In this document: in pieces, positions 12,120 through 22,304 of the stretch
How positions within the stretch are numbered: position 1 is the stretch's first letter
How the letters are laid out: each line of letters begins with the position of its first letter
DNA from: Pogonophryne albipinna
Taxonomy: Eukaryota > Chordata > Actinopteri > Perciformes > Artedidraconidae
NCBI GenBank assembly: GCA_028583405.1
Contig: CM053246.1
Span: 23,594,412 to 23,658,411 of the forward strand
Reading direction: 5' to 3'
Length of the DNA stretch: 64,000 nucleotides
Program-made: the position numbers and the translations under genes
The notes under the pieces: model-generated
What the model saw: the letters and a program-made list of their open reading frames with translations, nothing else
Database searches by the model: none
Told to the model about the DNA's origin: nothing

Positions 12120-12780
12120 AAACCATACATTATACTGTAAAACTAAGGTTTATTACTGTAAATTGACCAATGAAAAAAAAAAACACAGCAACATAAATAA
12201 AACAAGGATAAGGGTGACTTATTGTTGAGTAAATAACAGTGTGTGTTTTAAACCTTGGTCCTCCCTGCAGAGATTTCTCCACTTTCTATGATTTTAATTT
12301 TTTTAATGATATTGTCAACTGTAGATGTTTACAATATAGTAAGTTAGGAATTTCATGAAAACATATTTATTTACTTTTGTTTCAACATTGGATATTTTGT
12401 GTTTGTGGTGGATTCAATCGAATATTGAGAAAATTATTTATGTAAAAATGTTTTACTTACATTTTACGTTTTTTTTATTTTACGCGTTTTTTTACAGTTT
12501 TATGTTTACCTTAAAATTACAAAGAAAATCTTAAAGTCTTATAATAGTAATACACTTTTATATTACTGTAAAAAAAAAATTACTGTAAAAAAAAAAGGAA
12601 ATAAACGTTATTTGTTGTTATTGTCAAAATACTTAAAATAATGTTTTGGGTTGTTAATTTATAGTTAATATCTGTCATTTTACAGGATTTTGCAAGTTAT
12701 TTAAAAAAACATGATAATTACTATAAAAATGTACAGTTATTTCCTGTAAAATTACGATCTTTTTTTACAGTGTATAGTTT
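12120..12780. repeat. AT-rich segment with repeated ACTGTAAA motifs, possible decayed DNA element
   Basis: The left side has tatactgtaaaac near 12131 and the right side has ttttttacagtgtata near 12765, an imperfect inverted pair. Short A-runs joined to ACTGTAAAA occur several times between, including a near-tandem pair around 12560-12599. Such ends resemble fish non-autonomous DNA elements, but no clear target duplication is visible. Confidence 0.35.
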
Positions 12781-13656
12781 AGCTGTTGGTTAACATGGCA
12801 CCCATTTTCTTCAAAACATCAAGACTTTTCTGTGTTTTTTGTTATTCTGCGTTCATTGTGGAGTCAAGCGAGAAAACCAGAGCTTTCTTCTCTTATTCAA
12901 TTCAACACCAGTAAGTAATTGATAAGAATTCCTCCAAAATGTTGGTTATGATTTTGCTGTTGTTTTGATGTTATTACTACCGGACACTTCTATACTGAGC
13001 TGAGCTTTGATGAGTCACTGTTTGGCGACTTGAGCGCTGATGCAATGAGGTTTTGAGGTTTGATTCCAACTGTGTCCTGCCACACTGTGCTGGAAACACG
13101 ACACACACTTTGGGAGAAAGTGTTAGTCATAAGTGTTGAAACACTCTTGATTAATAGAGAAGTGTGGAGTCCCACTAGCTCATTGGTTTTTGAGAGGTGG
13201 AGCACCTGCTGTCCCTTCTGATCACACACCAGAGCCTCCTTCTTATTCTCACTTCCTGTGTGTGACATGACAGCGGATCCGCCAGGTGATAAGAAACCCA
13301 GCTGCTTCCTCTCTGCTGCTGAATGACTGGAGAACAACGTGTCCTTCAGCTCCGAAAAACTCCCAAAAGCAACATGTTGAGGCAAACCAGAAAGGTGCTG
13401 CTGTAAAAAGTAATATCGTGCTGTTGTCAGGTGAAAATGTCACACCTGAAAAATGTCAATGGTTGACAGAAAATATGAGATCAGTGCTGCTCGAAAAAAC
13501 AAAAAAGCTGCAATACTGAGAAGAAATGATCCAGGAGTGATAGTATTACTCGCTTTGTGTTGACATTTGTGTATTTAGACTAAACCAAATACATTTTTTT
13601 CTCTGCTGCAGGAGTTTCAGGTTCAGGTTATTTATTTGTACCAGTAGGTAGATTAT
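12781..13656. other. Short open segments of uncertain status
   Basis: At 12795-12910 a plus-strand ATG frame of 38 codons (MAPIFFKTSRLF...) runs to a perfect GTAAGT donor. At 13286-13519 another plus frame ends in NVTPEKCQWLTENMRSV and a stop. No acceptor joins them in frame, and the stretch between has stops in that frame. They could be remnants of a decayed gene or chance. No function is proposed. Confidence 0.25.
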
Positions 13657-14516
13657 GGCCCAATCCCAAACCACGCCCTACACCCTACCCCTACACACTC
13701 CCCCTCCGTGACGGAGTGAACTCCGCGGAGTGACACTCGCAGCTCAACGAGACTCTCTCCTGTCAGATGGAGGGAGTAAATACAGCAGCAAGCTTTGGGA
13801 CAAACTCCCCTCTCTCCGGCAGAAACAGGAAATTACGTAACTGTATGTAACAACGGTTTCAAATCAGCATCTCTGACAAAAAATTAAAATTAATATCTAA
13901 AATAAAACTTCAAACATCTTTAATTGCACTGTAACTTTTTTGTAAAGCTCTTTTAGTTTTAAACCTGATTTTTATTAGTTCATTTTTGCAACAGTCTGTA
14001 AATACACAAAACTTTATAATAAAATACACACATTTACCTTTTTCTAGACTAAACACAGGTATGATCCTAAGTTAAAAAATATGAGGTTATCATGAGGTTG
14101 TTAACATCGCAGTTTATCAGTGGATGTTTGCTGGAACTACTTGTAAACAGCGTGTTTCCTGACGGACACACACAGCGTGGAGACCGGTCAGGTAGAGACC
14201 GGTCTCCAGTCAGCACCGATGCAGACTCGCTGTTTGAGGGCTTGATAGCCCACTCCCCCTCCACACCGCTCCACACTCGTTGGTTTGGAACAGCACTTAA
14301 TGTGGCAGACCCTCCGCGTGAACGCGCAAACGGAGGGGTAGAGTGTAGGATAGGGTATAGGGTGTAGGGTGTAGGGCGTAGCAGGGATCACCAACTACAT
14401 TTGTCCAAGGGCCAAAATGTATCCAATAGACACTATCGCGGGCCGGGGGGGGGGGGGGGTACAGGTACTGCATAAAGCTTAGCAGACTCTTCACGCTAAC
14501 GAAGGATCACTTCAGG

Positions 14517-15432
14517 CAGGGTTGGGAGGGTTACTTTGTAAATGTAATCAGTTACTGATTACTGAATACATGCTCTGAAAGTAATCAGAATACAGTTACA
14601 GTTACGTGTCTTAAAAAAGTAACGTGTTCAGGTTACTTTTAGAATACTTTTGGAATACTTTCTTTTTCCATAACAGATGGGTATGTTTTGGTGAGCAGGA
14701 GACACTTGTTTTACTGTTTTAATGGCTTATCAAGAACTCAAACACAACATCTTGGTGTCATTCTGGACAGCTCTCTCATCTGCACCCCACATAAAAAACA
14801 TCACCCGGACTGCATTCTCCTACTGTAAACCTTTCCTTCGAATATGTTATGAATTGTAAGGTGTCCTTGGGTGCTTTGAAAGGCGCCCCTAAATAGAATG
14901 AATTATCATTATTATTATTATCTGAAACGATGTAATAACTTTTAAAACTTGTTCCAGTCACTTGCCCCATGCATTCAGCAGCAGCAGGCCATTCTCTGTG
15001 ATTTGATCCCGTTATAAATGTCATCATTTCGACAATAAAGAAATGCTACATCAATGTTATCTTGCACATTTTATCTAACCATCTCCGTTTCTAACTTTCA
15101 ATATATTTTAAAAGAGATCTCTCTCTCATCTGCGTGCGGGGGCGGGGCCTCACAGACACGCTGCATCTCTCTCTCGCTCACAGACATGCTGCAGCGCTGT
15201 GCAGTATGCACACAGTTCTGCCGGTAATGAATATTACATTTTGTGAGGAAACTTTTCCACCAATAATTCCAATAAGTATTCCAAAATGTATTCACTTCAG
15301 GTTTACGAAAGTAACTGTAATCAGATTACTCGTTTTTCAAATGTAACGCCAGCTGAATACAGTTAGCCTACTTGATTTTTGTATTCTGATTACGTAACGC
15401 CGTTACATATATTCCGTTACAACCCAACCCTG
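14517..15432. mobile_element. hAT-like element nested inside the middle element
   Basis: It starts cagggttgggagggttac and ends gttacaacccaaccctg, an inverted pair. The flanks are cttcagg on the left and cttctagg on the right, an 8-bp-type duplication with one base lost. Terminal sequence rich in GTTAC and GTAATC (for example gtaatcagttactgattac) is on both sides, as in a very common fish hAT family. Its body contains a LINE fragment. Confidence 0.82.
14733..14921 (+). mobile_element. L2-type LINE fragment with 3' tail inside the inner hAT element
   Basis: Plus strand, with a one-base frame break, reads LGVILDSSL then HIKNITRTAFSY, a conserved stretch downstream of the RT domain in fish L2-group LINEs. 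It then jumps to a 3' tail (ggtgtccttgggtgctttga) that ends in an ATT repeat at 14905-14921. The two parts are far apart in a full element, so this copy is internally deleted. Confidence 0.7.
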
Positions 15433-15811
15433 CTTCTAGGCTACTGCCCCGCAGCTCCTGCCTCTCTGTTGGACTCTGTCGCAGCGGGGCTGCTGCTGTG
15501 GTGCGGAGCGCACAAAGCAGACTCTTCACAACGAAGGATCACTTCTTCTTCTTCAAGGAAGGGAAGGTTTCGCAGTACGCAGTCTACTGTCCCGCAGCTG
15601 CTGCCTCTCTGTTGGACTCCGGTACTGCACCTTACTCACGAGACGTTGTAAAAAAAAAATGGGTGGGGGGGCGAACGCAGTAACCACTCCGCCAACGCCA
15701 CAGTCATCCCCGTCGTGCGGGCCGGATGAGAATGTCTGGCGGGCCGGATGTGGCCCGCGGGCCGCCAGTTGGTGGTCACTGGCGTAGGGCGTGGTTTGGG
15801 ATTGGGCCTTA

Positions 15812-17802
15812 GTTAGACAAGGGATCCATTGTGACACACAAAACAACACAGACAACAGGTACATCTTTAAAAAGTGGCCCGTGCTCCATCAAATAAAAAA
15901 AACATTTAAAAACCACAACTACAAAAAAGGTTGTTAGCTTTAGTATTTTATAGACTCATAACATACTGTGTTACTAGGCACCTATGTAACTCTGTCAAGG
16001 CCTGATCATGAATGTGTTGTGCCCTCTGACACAAAAAGAAAAACATAATTTCAGAATTGGGTCGTGGTAAGAGAGAGGTCTCTGGTTACAGCTTTATGAT
16101 GGTTTGAATAACTTGGTTTTCTGAGTAACCTGCTCTCTTGTGTACATGTGAAGCTACTGCAGTGCATTAAATGTATTCTCTGTGATGTTGAGTTTTTTTG
16201 GTTGACACACACTTCACTCGTCACATAATAATAATAATAATAATAATAAGAGATGTGTATGTCAATAATTAGACATTCATATCAACAGCACCTCTACAGC
16301 TTAGATTCCTAGAGGTGAGAAATTCTCTTTTAACATTCTTCACACCTATTTTCTCACTTTTCATGTGATAAGCCAAGTGTGACCCTATGAATGTCTTCCG
16401 GGAAAGACTGTCTACAAATGTTTGACGTAATCCCCATGTTTAAGCATTTGCGTCAGCACCTCTACTAATAACAACAAGTTGTTCACCCCAAATTCAAATG
16501 TGGCCCTTCTGATCAGGTTTTAACACTTAAGATATCTAACGAGGTTTCTCAACATGTAGTACAACTTATTCTCAAGCATAATTCAACCGTTGAATGCAGT
16601 AACGCCACGTTTGTGGATCAATATACGGTTAAAATGTTTTCCTTTGTACTGAGAAAGGAGAAAAACAAATCGAAGAGTCAGTTAAAAAAGTTGTATTGAT
16701 ATCCGATAGCAGCAGAGACAAAGACTGTCTGAGGTGACGGGTGTTTTGAGGAGGCAGTTGTCCTGATGGTGCCATGTTTGGTTTTTGGCACTTGACGGCC
16801 CCGAGCAGTGAAGTGAGACTTGCTGTTGCAGCTTGTAGGATGTCAGATCAATATCCAGCACCTCTCTCTGAACACTTCTCACCAGGTGACAACTCTGTTA
16901 ACTCTGCTGAAGCACAAAGGACAAAGAAACAGAGGCTCTCTGCCGCCTTGGCTTAGAAAAAGTCTTCCTGGTTATCTACTTTTTAACAAACACATACACA
17001 GGCAGAATATCGCCATGGAAGTGTTTGTCAAGAAGACAAAGCTGCTGCCTCTCTGCTTGTCGTCTTTAAACGCTGCAATCTGCAATTACAGGGCTTCATA
17101 GGGTTCAAATGGATTGGCAGGAGGAACATGTTAAAAAAGGCCAGTTTGGGAGACAAACAAAGCACTCACTTGTTGTCAGATGTGAAGTGTTTATGCTTTG
17201 CCCACAGGGCAGATAGGGCAGATGACACACATCTGTGGATTTATGCGTGTAATTTAATTATTTATTCAAGTTATTTATTGAAACATTTCAAATAAAGACA
17301 GCAACATAATTTCACAATTTCATTTGTTATGGAAGGACAATTCTTATTTGGGCAATTCAATTATTTATAAACATAAAACATTTATACATCCACAGTAAGG
17401 TTATTCAAACATAATTGTTACTGATAGATGAGGTTTAATAATGTTTTTGGGACATTAAAGTCGCATGTCAAATGTTTTATTAATGGGGTTCTCAGTCATT
17501 TGTATTTGTTTTTTACTTGATTGAAACACACAATATACTTTTTGGGTACGTTTTGCATCCATCCTGCATTAAATACATCTATAGTTATACTGTATAAAGT
17601 AGTATGTTGGCCAGTACTGTAGATTTAATATGCATACTCTTTGGTTAGTCCAGTGAAAGAACAAGAATTCAGGCACGACATGTTCCTACATTTTGTCGCA
17701 GATTGTGTCACATTTAAAACTTGATGCAACCCTGCATTATGTCAATCCCATTTACACAATTCCCATTTTATCTGGGTATTTTTCACATCCAACAATCATC
17801 TG

Positions 17803-17804
<2 letters not shown>
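15812..17804. other. Intergenic DNA without recognised gene
   Basis: Contains an ATA/ATT trinucleotide repeat at 16225-16249. The remaining open frames are short and unremarkable. No splice-site supported exon seen. Confidence 0.5.

Positions 17805-17861
<57 letters not shown>
17805..17861. repeat. GT dinucleotide microsatellite
   Basis: Uninterrupted (GT)n of about 57 bp. It is the left arm of an inverted pair with the CA array at 18158-18252. Confidence 0.98.
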
Positions 17862-17862
<1 letters not shown>

Positions 17863-17939
17863 TTGTGGGGGGTGTCCCTATCATAAAAATACTGCCGGCA
17901 ATACAAGCTATTTCTTATCTGTATTCATACTCTTTCCCT

Positions 17940-18156
17940 CGAGGTCCAGGGTCGCCGGGATTCTCTGCCTGCGGTCCACCAGGCGGTGCGCCGGCGTTTC
18001 TCCGGGCCGCTGCTGCTGCCTCCTCTGTGGAGGAGACACTCCTGCCAGGAGCACCCATGGGAGACCCGGCGGTCGTCAGTGACACACACTCTGCCTCTGG
18101 AGCGACTGGAGGAGCTGTACATCCAAGCACTGGCCAGACATGATGAGCACCGGTCA

Positions 18157-18157
<1 letters not shown>
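17940..18157 (+). other. GC-rich, coding-like island between GT and CA arrays
   Basis: About 218 bp, far richer in GC than its surroundings. A pyrimidine tract and AG (ctctttccctcgag) precede it like a splice acceptor. All three plus frames are open over about 170 bp. The most protein-like reads LPAVHQAVRRRFSGP ... LPLERLEELYIQALARHDEH and continues in frame into the CA array as a Thr-His repeat to a stop at 18271-18273. I recognise no family. It could be a host exon, a retroposed fragment or a CpG-rich island. Exon status is not established. Confidence 0.3.

Positions 18158-18252
<95 letters not shown>
18158..18252. repeat. CA dinucleotide microsatellite
   Basis: Uninterrupted (CA)n, about 95 bp. 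Confidence 0.98.
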
Positions 18253-18254
<2 letters not shown>

Positions 18255-18595
18255 TGAAGATGAATCACTCTAGCTGTGGGTTATTATGCTTTTTATAATA
18301 CTATTGACTGCCTGTTGGTGACCATGTAGCAAATGTTCCTCTGAAACGGATAAGGTCTTTTGTTGTTGCTGTAATTCATCTTGTGAGTTGTTGTTGTTGT
18401 GTGTTTAGCTTTGATTTAGAGCATCTGTTGGCCTGCGTCACGAAGGAAAACGATGAGTGTTGAGCTCAACACAGATGCTTTTTTCCAAAATATTTGATCA
18501 ATTTAATGGACTTGCAGTCTAGTCTTGCGACCACTCAATGCTCTTTTACAGTTCATGTGAGCACATTCATACACTGATGGCATCTAATGCTGAGG

Positions 18596-18783
18596 AGGCG
18601 TGTGGCGTAGTGGGAGTAGGTGTTCGGATCAGGGGGTCACAGGTTCAAACCCCACTGCAGTCAGCATGTCGTTGTGTCCCTGGGCAAGACACTTCACCCC
18701 AAATTGCTCCTGTCGGGATTGTCCACAGTATTGAGTATGTAAGTCGCTTTGGATAAAAGCGTCTAACAAGTAACATGTAATGT
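18596..18783 (+). mobile_element. tRNA-derived SINE, copy 1 of a family also present at 62.2 kb
   Basis: A box TGGCGTAGTGG (18603-18613) and B box GGTTCAAACCC (18642-18652) mark the tRNA-related head. The body cactgcagtcagcat...ttgtgtccctgggcaa and the tail gtaagtcgctttggataaaa match the copy at 62.24 kb closely. It is a Pol III retroposon, not a tRNA gene. Confidence 0.9.
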
Positions 18784-19200
18784 ATTCACACACACATACT
18801 CAGGGCTCTGCCTTTTGAAGCAATTTGGCCAAAGAGCCGGGGATCAAACCGATGATCTTCTTATTGATGGACACCCCCATATTAGTGTGATGTACAATTA
18901 GCAAATGGAACCATGAACATCCAGTAATTACATTTATTTCTGACATACTTCTGTTTTTCTTTCGCTCTCCCTTCCTCTCTATGAGGTCAGCAGGATAAGT
19001 AACCTGTACTCATTATCTCTGATTCCCTTGTTGTATCTCAGTGTTTTGTTTAGTTCAAGTGGACACCTAGGAAACGGAAGACTTTCTGTCTGAGCAACTC
19101 GAGCTTTCTGACACTGATTGTGATTTCATGAAATAATGATGGCTCTTTTCCCTTTACAAAATGCCTGGTAATTGCAGCAACATACAGAGACCTGTCACTG

Positions 19201-19430
<230 letters not shown>

Positions 19431-19716
19431 CTGTCCAGACATTAATGACAGAGGGAGCAAATACTTTCCTTCAAGTTCCTGATTTATTAGGATATATGGC
19501 ATGAAGCCAGCAAGAAATAAAATATGAAATAAAACATACTCAAACCTATTCAAACACCGCTCTGTTGGACATGTTCCAATGACTTCCATTATCAACCTCT
19601 AAATTGTTGAATTTGAAGTCGGCTTGATTTTTTGCCAAAAGAGTTTCATTTAGGAGTAGCTTTCAGTTTCACACTGCCATTGCCATTATCTGAAATCGAT
19701 GTTTTACAACGCCTGC

Positions 19717-20398
19717 TTAAAGGTCTCCTATTATGCTATTTTTAGGCATATATTATGGGTCTCGGATATATACAAATAAATAAAAAACATGTCTATGATG
19801 TGTTTAAACAGATCATACATTTTAGACACCCCTCATATCCCTCTGTTGTAGCCTTGTTAGAGAACTGCAGATTCGGGGTCCTTAGCTCGGAAAAAAAAGA
19901 GGAGGGAGAGCTAATGCCTGCTCAGAATTCTACCGGCAGATACAGCTAAATGCTGCCGTGATTAAATGCCATCCTGTTCTAAACCACTTCAAGGATTATT
20001 TCTGAAACAGTATGGAGCTCAAATGCTTTTTCTCTTGCGGGTTTTCCACAAAGTGAGTTCCTTTTTTTAATTTCCTGCTTTTTTATACATACTCTCTCCA
20101 GTACAGGTTAGCTCTGAGTGTTAGCGATGCTTGCTAATGTAAACTAAGACCATATTACGTCCAAAACAGTCGGGCATTGTTTCTGATAGCAACGTTTCTG
20201 ATAGGGCCGTGGGTCCGCATTGCCGATATCACGTCAAATCGGACGCAAATCTGGATCTGCTCCATTGAACCCCCGTTTTTAGAGATTTGGGTACGGAGCA
20301 AAAGAGAGGGTTTTGTTTTCTGACACTTTGTGAGTTCCCTGACACACCGGGGACACATATGTATAAAAGTGCATTTTGCATGATAGGTCCCCTTTTAA
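19717..20398. mobile_element. TTAA-flanked non-autonomous DNA element, complete copy
   Basis: TTAA at 19717-19720 and 20395-20398 flank inverted ends aggtctcctattatgc and gcatgataggtcccctt. TTAA targets are typical of piggyBac and Kolobok transposons. The interior (ctctccagtacaggttag, gtgttagcgatgcttgc) is nearly the same as in the copy at 42.25 kb. No transposase is encoded. Confidence 0.8.
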
Positions 20399-20758
20399 AT
20401 TACAAAATAAATTGTGAAGTCTCAACACTTGTTTATCAGACTCCTTGCTTTTGGTTTATTTATTCTGATGAAAGAGATTAAGTCTCTTAATCCAAAACAG
20501 CAAACAATACAAAGCAACATAACATTTTCTCTTGAAAAAAATCAAGTTTTATCAGTTGAATGTCAGTTGACTAATTGAGTAATATTTCACCCAAAAAAAT
20601 ATTTGCTGGACTCTCTGATAAAGACAACAATAGCGGATTGCAGTCTTAAACTGGGTGTAAACTACTTAATTGTTCATGTTGCATATTGATGATTGAGAGA
20701 AACAGATTGAAGGAGTCGCAGAGTGGAAGATAAAGAAGCAGAGCTAGAGATGCTGACA

Positions 20759-20768
20759 CTATAAAAGG
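20759..20768 (+). promoter_or_regulatory. TATA-like box upstream of the pde4 super-long exon
   Basis: ctataaaagg stands about 20-25 bp before a GA-repeat and about 205 bp before the pde4 ATG. It is well placed for a core promoter starting around 20790. Inferred from sequence only. Confidence 0.5.
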
Positions 20769-20782
20769 AGAGACAACAGAGG

Positions 20783-20784
<2 letters not shown>

Positions 20785-20814
<30 letters not shown>
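20785..20814. repeat. GA repeat in the presumed pde4 5' leader
   Basis: (AG)15-type tract between the TATA-like box and the start codon. If transcription starts near 20790 it would lie at the transcript 5' end. Confidence 0.9.
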
Positions 20815-20816
<2 letters not shown>

Positions 20817-20870
20817 GGTGTTGAGTGAGACGCTTTCAGCACTCCGGCTCGTGGACAGCAGCGCAGCACC

Positions 20871-20900
20871 ATGCCACGTGCTCAGCTCTCTGTCCTTTAA
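20871..20900 (+). promoter_or_regulatory. Upstream ORF and E-box in the presumed pde4 leader
   Basis: ATG at 20871 opens a 9-codon frame MPRAQLSVL closed by TAA at 20898-20900, ending 73 bases before the main ATG. Within it CACGTG (20875-20880) is a perfect E-box. If the leader is transcribed as inferred, the short frame could reduce translation of the main start. Confidence 0.45.
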
Positions 20901-20973
20901 CGGTTTCCTGCTTAAATTCGCAGTTTAGCGCTTTTTCCTCCCTCAAAACTCTCTTTTAAAACCAAAGTAGAAC

Positions 20974-21176
20974 ATGGAGTGTACCGCACTGAGCAGAGAG
21001 GGAGCAGGGCTGGCCAAGCCGCCAAAACATCTGTGGCGGCAGCCCCGGACCCACATACGCATCAAACAGCGCTTCCACTCGGACACCGAGCGCTACCTGT
21101 GCCGCAACCGGACCCTGGAGAAGCTGCGACCCGGGCTGAAGAAGCCCCGCATGTCCTGGCCCACCCCGATGAGACG
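20974..21176 (+). CDS. pde4c: pde4 alternative first exon, super-long isoform N-terminus (probably pde4c)
   Basis: Sixty-seven full codons from a good Kozak ATG (gaacATGG), then donor CG/GTAACC after 21176 in phase 2. The product begins MECTALSREGAG and contains PKHLWRQPRTHIRIKQRFHS, then DTERYL and RPGLKKPRMSWP. These blocks are hallmarks of the longest N-termini of cAMP phosphodiesterase 4 (PDE4A4/5, PDE4C and PDE4D4 types). The PKHLWRQPR and QRF.SD pattern is nearest to PDE4C, while SDTERYL and RPGLKK resemble PDE4D4. The N-terminus targets the enzyme and adds partner-binding sites; cAMP hydrolysis is by downstream exons outside the window. The frame's TAA at 21178 lies in the intron after the donor. 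PDE4 family assignment is firm, the paralog less so. Confidence 0.88.
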
Positions 21177-21625
21177 GTAACCCCTTTCCTCTCTGAAGTG
21201 TATAAACTCACCACTGCTTAAATCGGCATAAACGTTCAATAAAGTTAAGTTGGCTTTATGAAGATACAGATAGCCAAATAGAAAAAAAACTGACGGATCA
21301 ACTGGAGCAATTAGCTAGTTATTTTTCTATCGGGACTGTTGACATGTAATGTTGAATATAAAGCAGGAGTGCATTAATTTGATGATTTAGAAGTATAATA
21401 TGGAAAAGTATCATAAGACTGCCAAGATATACTGAATACATTTAAAAGGCTACTTAATTGGCACCATCCCCCACACATAAGTGTATAAATGACCACCAAA
21501 CATCTCCAGTAGACTTTCTCCCCTATTATGGTGACATTGATGTCCAGGAGTTAAATGATTACTGTTTAGATGTTATTATTTAAAGAAAAACTACACATAC
21601 GTAGTTACAAAATGTAGCCTGGGTC

Positions 21626-22304
21626 CAGTGGTGGCGCCAGAGATTTTCTTTTGTGGGTGCTGTGGGGTAGCTTGACGTTTCACAGAGGGTGCTCAAACAT
21701 TTAGGGTTTTCCCTTAATCTACCGGGCGCTAGTTGAATTTTCTACCGCTACACTCCCCACACGCACATACACAGTATACTTGTTACAATGAAGGCTCGAT
21801 AATCAGCTCACGGCATATAGATGTAAGCTAAGGAAATGTGCTATTTTTACAAGTGGGGGGTGGACCTAACATCCTCTAGGGGGGGTCCTAGGGGAAGATT
21901 TTTTTTTAAATATTGAAGTTAAAAGGATCAATCTGGTGCACTTTGAGAGCAACATTAAGAGATCTATGGATACATCTCTCAACACCCATATGAAACAGAA
22001 CTGTAAACAGATTTTCTATTTCTTTATGGATATTTTACAAATCACTCCCCTTTTTAAAGTGTATTCTTGTTTTACTGTCATATAATACTATATACTTTCA
22101 TAACTGTTTTTATTACTTATTTTTTTATAATGATCATATAAACGTGTGCCTCGGAAAATAATTGTTTACATAAATGGTGACCAAACCGTTTGAGACCCAC
22201 TGCGATAAAAATAGACATACATTTCTTGGGGGTGCTTGGGGGGTGCTATGGCTATCCTAGGGGGAGCTTCAGCACCCCCTAGCGCCCCCCTGGCACCGCC
22301 TATG
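21626..22304. mobile_element. hAT non-autonomous element with perfect 8-bp target duplication
   Basis: The ends cagtggtggcgccag and ctggcaccgcctatg are imperfect inverted repeats. The identical 8-mer cctgggtc abuts both ends at 21618-21625 and 22305-22312. Length 679 bp, no transposase frame. It sits about 450 bp inside the pde4 intron after the super-long exon. Confidence 0.93.

Larger units (their letters stand above)
14382..15781. mobile_element. hAT-like non-autonomous element nested in the outer element
   Basis: The ends cagggatcaccaact and agttggtggtcactg are imperfect inverted repeats with the CAG start and AC-rich ends common in hAT elements. The interior has the GC-rich gcgggccgg segments at both sides (14437 onward and 15737 onward) known from widespread fish and mammalian hAT repeats. 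The 6-bp gcgtag directly abuts both ends (14376-14381 and 15782-15787), fewer than the 8 bp expected. A 15-base G run lies at 14445-14459. It is itself split by the inner element. Confidence 0.75.
13657..15808. mobile_element. Outer non-autonomous DNA element with GGCCCAATCC ends, interrupted by nested insertions
   Basis: Inverted ends ggcccaatcccaaaccacgc (13657 onward) and its complement ending at 15808 match over more than 25 bp, followed by CCCTAC-rich subterminal repeats on both sides. The left part is 13657-14381 and only 15782-15808 remains right of the nested insertion. TTA lies just outside on the right (15809-15811) and one base further out on the left, so a PIF/Harbinger-type TTA duplication is possible but not clean. 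No transposase coding capacity. Confidence 0.75.

Noticed and set aside
12795..13519. Two plus-strand open segments (MAPIFFKTSRLF... with GTAAGT, and ...NVTPEKCQWLTENMRSV) as a two-exon gene
   Set aside because: The first ends in phase 2, and the available acceptors before the second give an immediate stop or wrong frame. No known protein matches.
18601..18672. Possible tRNA gene at the SINE head (also near 9453 and 62242)
   Set aside because: A and B boxes are present, but paired acceptor and anticodon arms are not, and SINE bodies and tails follow.
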